Shown one piece after another: positions 33,618-36,717 of a stretch of 36,717 nucleotides of DNA. The stretch covers positions 1 to 36,717 of the forward strand of contig DAHXNZ010000014.1 of assembly GCA_027365105.1 (NCBI GenBank), written 5' to 3'. Positions within the stretch are counted from its first letter, which is position 1; each line of letters starts with the position of its first letter. Under the pieces are notes generated by a model. It saw only the letters and a list, made by a program, of their open reading frames with translations, searched no databases and had not been told where the DNA came from. The translations under genes and the position numbers were made by a program. Origin of the DNA: Thermoplasmata archaeon. Lineage in GTDB: Archaea; Thermoplasmatota; Thermoplasmata; Lutacidiplasmatales; UBA184.

Positions 33618-34379
33618 ATGTCAGCTACGGAAGTACAAGATCCACTGGAGGAGCTTCAGCGTGAGAACGAGACGGCCGAGAACTTGTTGTTGCGCATTCT
33701 GGAGGAGGCCGAGTATCTGAAGGCGGGAACGGACGTTCCGCCGGGGAGGGTCGCCGAGGAACTGCGTCTCCTCGACCAGTACCTCGAAGTGCACCGGCAA
33801 CGGCTGGACCAGATACTCCAGCCGGAAGCGCGTGTCGTCGCAATGCCCGGATGTTTCCCTCACCTTGACAAGATTCTCCAGGACCATGAAGAGGTCAAGG
33901 GCCGGATGCGCGATGCGCGTGAGGCGCTGGAGGCCTTCGAGCAAGGTTCGGAAGGGGCCCGAGCTCGGCTGGCCGAGGTTTTGGAGTTGCTCGCGACTAA
34001 GGACCACGAAGTTGCCGTCTACGAGGGGGACTACCCCCTCTCCTGCCTGATGGCTGCGCTACCCGAAGAGGCTGCCCGCCGGGTCGCTGAGAAGTTCGGG
34101 ACCTCCCAACCCAACCTCGCGGATCTCGACGAGCACATCCGACGGGTCTTGGCGGCTCCCTCCGGCGATTCCGGCTCGCCCCTGCGAGTCCATTGCGCCC
34201 AGGAAGGTTGTTCCGCCATGGCCGATGCTCGCGTGGTCCCTGCGCGGGGGGGACGACTCGGGCTCATGGCTCCGGAAGGCGGCTGGGGACTCATTGCTCA
34301 GAAGGCCGAGTTGAAGGCGACCGGGGCCACCAGGATCCGGGTCGACTTCCGCTGCCCTTCCCACGCCGGCGGGGCGTAA
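33618..34379 (+). CDS. Hemerythrin-like helical protein with a C-terminal cysteine-bearing domain
   Basis: A 253-residue protein from the ATG at 33618 (the frame is open to an ATG at 33588). Residues 1-175 are a four-helix-bundle-like region (PLEELQRENETAENLLLRIL, DQYLEVHRQRLDQIL, HLDKILQDHEEVKGRM, LLATKDHEVAVYEGDYPLSCLMAALP). The His and Glu spacing recalls the hemerythrin HHE family, but the usual H-x3-E pairs are incomplete, so di-iron binding is uncertain. The last 55 residues form a separate small domain with CAQEGC and CPSH, possibly a zinc ribbon. It converges on the second hemerythrin-type gene at 34437, hinting at related roles in oxygen, NO or iron handling. Confidence 0.55.
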   Translation: MSATEVQDPLEELQRENETAENLLLRILEEAEYLKAGTDVPPGRVAEELRLLDQYLEVHRQRLDQILQPEARVVAMPGCFPHLDKILQDHEEVKGRMRDAREALEAFEQGSEGARARLAEVLELLATKDHEVAVYEGDYPLSCLMAALPEEAARRVAEKFGTSQPNLADLDEHIRRVLAAPSGDSGSPLRVHCAQEGCSAMADARVVPARGGRLGLMAPEGGWGLIAQKAELKATGATRIRVDFRCPSHAGGA

Positions 34380-34436
34380 GTTTAGCGCCCGGGGCCATCG
34401 AGGCACCGTCGGCCCCCTCTCCCCCCCGAACGGTGC

Positions 34437-34934
34437 TCACGGGGGAGCGTGCTCGGCAGAGAGCACGGCGAGAACCCTGTCGTAAAGAACCAGGTTCTCT
34501 GCGACGGCCGGGGCATCGTTGAAGGAAGGGTAGAGTAACCCTTCCTCGCGGGCGTTGTGGGACCAAAGGACGTCACGCAGGACCGCCTCCTCAAGCTCGA
34601 CGTCCCCGGAACCCGCCTCGATCTTCTTCACGAGGGCGTTCAGCGCGGACCGGATCTGGTCGTGCTCTTCCCGAAGGAGATTCGTGAAGCGGCGGGCTGC
34701 AGCGTCTCCGTGCGCTTCGAAAAGGGGGAACATGACCTCTTCCTCAGCTTGGATGTGCCGAAGGAGGCCGTCTCGGAACGATAGGAACAGGACCTTGGCT
34801 CCGGCCCGATTCTGCGGCCAGGTCCGGGTCGCCTGTTCCCAGAGGTCGTCAAGACGTCCATGATCCGCTTCCATCCATTTCCCGAGCGGAGGGCGGGTTT
34901 GTTCATGACCGCTCGGCGTCGGTTCCTCGCTCAT
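34437..34934 (-). CDS. Hemerythrin HHE cation-binding domain protein
   Basis: A 165-residue cytoplasmic four-helix bundle with a complete set of likely di-iron ligands: His25 (EADHGRLDDLW), His and Glu in RHIQAEEEVMFPLFE, His in LREEHDQI, and His and Glu in SHNAREEGLLYPSF. Family members bind oxygen or NO or store iron. It follows the DUF488 gene after 13 bases and is probably co-transcribed with it. Confidence 0.85.
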   Translation of the reverse strand: MSEEPTPSGHEQTRPPLGKWMEADHGRLDDLWEQATRTWPQNRAGAKVLFLSFRDGLLRHIQAEEEVMFPLFEAHGDAAARRFTNLLREEHDQIRSALNALVKKIEAGSGDVELEEAVLRDVLWSHNAREEGLLYPSFNDAPAVAENLVLYDRVLAVLSAEHAPP

Positions 34935-34947
34935 CGTCTTCCCGGAT

Positions 34948-35298
34948 TCACCGAAGGTTCTCTTCCACGAGCTCCTTCAACACGGTGGCATTGCAGTACC
35001 TACGGTCCTTGGCCGCAAACAGAAGGGTGACGGGCCCTCTCTCCGCTGAGATGACCAGATCTGCCAGCAGTTCCCGGTGGCGGAGCAACTCCATGCGATA
35101 GCGAGCCCGGAACCTGGCGAATCGTGACGGGTCGTGGGCGAACCATCTCCGGAGCTCGTCGCTCGGCGCGAGTTCTCGCTCCCAATCGTCCAATCTCGCC
35201 GACTCTTTCGTGAGTCCCCGGGGCCAGAATCGGTCGACGAGGATACGCCTCCCGTCTTCCGGGGACGGAGGGTCGTATACCCTCTTCGTCCGGATCAT
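34948..35298 (-). CDS. DUF488 family protein (YeaO-like)
   Basis: A 116-residue protein matching the short DUF488 type: IRTKRVYDPPSPEDGRRILVDRFWPRGLTKE, LDDWERELAPSDELRRWFAHDP, and GPVTLLFAAKDRRYCNATVLKELVE. The biochemical function of the family is not established. It is the first gene of a pair with the hemerythrin protein, a pairing that suggests stress or metal-related roles. A GGTAACC lies directly before the ATG; no convincing TATA box at the usual spacing was seen. Confidence 0.85.
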   Translation of the reverse strand: MIRTKRVYDPPSPEDGRRILVDRFWPRGLTKESARLDDWERELAPSDELRRWFAHDPSRFARFRARYRMELLRHRELLADLVISAERGPVTLLFAAKDRRYCNATVLKELVEENLR

Positions 35299-35435
35299 GG
35301 TAACCCCCTGCGTAAAGCCGGTGGGCCCCCCACCGCACGGCCCTCCCTTACGTTCTGGCCCAGGAATGCGTCGGCTAAGATGTCCCCCCCTAGACCTTTC
35401 GATTCCCCTCGACTCGGCCGGGACTTCCGGGCCGG

Positions 35436-35445
35436 TTCAAATAGA
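35436..35445 (+). promoter_or_regulatory. TATA-like box of the HTH-10 regulator gene
   Basis: TTCAAATAGA in GC-rich sequence, centred about 40 bases before the ATG at 35480, predicting a leader of about 14 bases. It also argues against the much longer open frame that starts at 35210. Confidence 0.45.
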
Positions 35446-35479
35446 GGGGGGGCGTTCTTGGGCCACGGTAACTCCATCG

Positions 35480-36217
35480 ATGGCCGCCTCGAAGCGCGCG
35501 TCTAAGCTGCAGGCTTCGACCGGGGCCCGGTCGCGCGCGCGTCGCGCCGACGAGCGCGCAAAACCGATCGGAGAGAGCCCTGAACCCAGGCTGCTCTCCT
35601 GCCGAGTACGCGTGAACGTCCCCTCGGACCTCTGGATGGGCAGATTTTCGGCCGCTCATCCCGGTCTCCGACTGGAAGTCCTCGATCGATTGGAGGTGGG
35701 AATGGGGCTGACCATGCTGGAGGTCCTGATCCTCTCCCACGGAGGGGGAGGATGGGGCGAGGAAATCCGTGCCCTGCCCGGTGTCCATAACGTCGAGCTG
35801 ATCGATGCCACCCAAGGCGCTCAGGTCTTCCGGGTCTTCTTCCGAGGAAAGACCTTCATTCCCCTCTTGAAAAGGCTGGGGATCGTCCGTCACTTTCCAT
35901 TCCCGATAGAGAACGGGGTCGCCAAGTGGACGGTAGTGGGGCCGGAAGGAAAGGTCCGCTCGCTTCTCAAGCGGCTCGGAGACGAGGCTTCCGGGTTTTA
36001 TGTTGAGGCCGTTCGCCACGGCTCCGTCCCTCGAGGATCGCCCCTTTTGACTCCCCGCCAACAGGAGGTCCTGCGCCGCGCTATGGCCGAAGGGTACTTC
36101 GATGTCCCGCGTCGGATCTCCCTCACGGAACTGGCTCCCAAGCTGGGAGTCACCATCTCGACGTTGTCGGTCACGCTGGCCGTCATCGAGAAAAAGATCC
36201 TCGAGCCCCACGCGTGA
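35480..36217 (+). CDS. Bat-type HTH-10 transcription regulator
   Basis: A 245-residue regulator from the ATG at 35480. A basic N-terminal 35 residues precede an alpha/beta domain of the bacterio-opsin-activator kind (LSCRVRVNVPSDLWMG... LEVLILSHGGGG... VHNVELIDATQGAQVFRVFFRG... GIVRHFPFPIENGVAKWTVVGPE). The C-terminal HTH_10 (190-241) reads LTPRQQEVLRRAMAEGYFDVP then ISLTELAPKLGVTISTLSVTL. HTH-10 proteins are archaeal regulators, often of stress or redox genes; no sensor domain (PAS/GAF) is present here. The DUF488-hemerythrin pair is divergent from it and is a plausible target (inference). Confidence 0.85.
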   Translation: MAASKRASKLQASTGARSRARRADERAKPIGESPEPRLLSCRVRVNVPSDLWMGRFSAAHPGLRLEVLDRLEVGMGLTMLEVLILSHGGGGWGEEIRALPGVHNVELIDATQGAQVFRVFFRGKTFIPLLKRLGIVRHFPFPIENGVAKWTVVGPEGKVRSLLKRLGDEASGFYVEAVRHGSVPRGSPLLTPRQQEVLRRAMAEGYFDVPRRISLTELAPKLGVTISTLSVTLAVIEKKILEPHA

Positions 36218-36368
36218 CCGTGGTCTTCCCCCCGCCGGACCTAGACGTTTCGTGGTGGGGCGAATAGGTCCCTAAGTTTGATGGCCGTACCGGGACGGAC
36301 CGATGGGCGATACTGGTGGTGGCACGAACCCGAGGCAGGCCTAGCGGTCCCCTCCCGAGGCGTGGAAA

Positions 36369-36626
36369 ATGGATCCAAAGAGATGGGCAGAGGTCGAGGT
36401 CGCGCGGCTGGCCGAGATGCACTTTGCGGGGCGGACTCTTCCCCTCCAGCGCATTGTCGTGAATCTGGCCCGCCGCCACGAGTCGGTTTGGCGAGAACTG
36501 GAGCAGGGCGTCTTCCGGCCGACCCCGAGCATGTACGCCGTCGCACTCCGATGGGAGCTCGGGAAGCGCGGCGCGACCTGCGGAATCTGTCCTGTCTTCC
36601 ATGCGAGTTACGGACTAGGTAGATAG
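36369..36626 (+). CDS. Small unrecognised protein, 85 residues
   Basis: Not recognised. The sequence has a helical, mixed-charge N-terminal half (DPKRWAEVEVARLAEMHFAGRTL) and two cysteines near the end (TCGICPVFH), which could bind a metal or form a disulfide. The ATG at 36369 follows GGAAA. No clear TATA box is seen at 25-30 bases; an AT-richer patch (about 36261-36280) lies 90-100 bases upstream. The last 19 bases overlap the 3' end of a convergent partial gene, which is possible but tight. Confidence 0.4.
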   Translation: MDPKRWAEVEVARLAEMHFAGRTLPLQRIVVNLARRHESVWRELEQGVFRPTPSMYAVALRWELGKRGATCGICPVFHASYGLGR

Positions 36627-36717
36627 CGTGTTGCCCCGAGGGCGGAGAGGATCTCCTCCTGTTCCTCGGTCAGTCGGGTCGACCACTCCCGGACGGTTTT
36701 CCCCACCCCAAACCGCA
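36608..36717 (-). CDS. Partial gene (C-terminal 35 residues), product unknown, cut by the right edge
   Basis: A minus-strand frame enters from the right edge and ends with TAA at 36608-36610. It encodes TVREWSTRLTEEQEEILSALGATRYLPSP, which has protein-like amphipathic helix character (TEEQEEILSALG). Other frames in this stretch are less protein-like. The family is unknown. Confidence 0.4.
   Translation of the reverse strand, partial: RFGVGKTVREWSTRLTEEQEEILSALGATRYLPSP

Noticed and set aside
35210-35479. Long N-terminal extension of the HTH-10 regulator
   Set aside because: It overlaps the 5' end of the divergent DUF488 gene and its promoter region, and it has no domain similarity. A TATA-like box lies inside it.

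Overview
The window reads as chromosome from a high-GC archaeon, most likely a terrestrial or acid-adapted member of the Thermoplasmatota. Four observations point there. TATA-like boxes lie about 25-29 bases upstream of start codons at many genes, which implies leaderless mRNAs. There is a very large sedolisin-type (acid) protease built with archaeal GLPxGTxW repeats. There is a Bat-type HTH-10 regulator and an Sso10a-like winged-helix protein. Neighbouring genes overlap by ATGA, GTGA or TGATG. The lineage is an inference from gene content; no rRNA or tRNA was found to confirm it.

Layout. Positions 1-1348 hold a gene start cut by the window edge and an IS630-type element whose transposase has one frameshift. 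The element sits exactly at the stop codon of a 1,765-residue secreted and membrane-anchored sedolisin (1346-6643, minus). Positions 6.7-9.7 kb hold an OsmC protein, a beta-solenoid (bactofilin-like) protein with a small winged-helix partner, and a DUF973-like membrane protein. Positions 9.9-20.6 kb are a metabolic block: a GltD-type flavoprotein, an aminotransferase-truA-msrA overlapping operon, an unrecognised protein with an amidohydrolase, a stand-alone DpnI-like nuclease, glutamine synthetase divergent from an Lrp/AsnC regulator, and an LsrF-like aldolase/thiolase. Positions 20.6-26 kb hold an MFS exporter, a DtxR-like regulator with a NicO-type metal transporter, and a two-subunit molybdenum hydroxylase. 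Positions 26.2-29.5 kb hold a tyrosine recombinase, a gap rich in inverted repeats, and a second GltD-type flavoprotein with a hairpin leader.

From about 29.7 kb to the right edge the sequence looks accessory. It has two different transposase genes in tandem (IS1182-like and IS701/DDE_5-like), a pRiA4b ORF-3-like protein, two hemerythrin-type proteins, a DUF488 protein, a Bat-like HTH-10 regulator and small unknown genes, with less extreme GC in the coding sequence than the left part.

How the genes may work together. Glutamine synthetase, two GltD-type enzymes and an Lrp regulator suggest a nitrogen-assimilation neighbourhood, although spread over 20 kb. The DtxR-like regulator and NicO-type transporter form a tight metal-homeostasis pair. 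MsrA, OsmC and the hemerythrin proteins would deal with oxidants. The most unusual items are the lone DpnI-like nuclease, the ten-repeat sedolisin, the paired GltD proteins lacking the usual C-terminal FAD-motif aspartate, and the hairpin-bearing leader of the second one.
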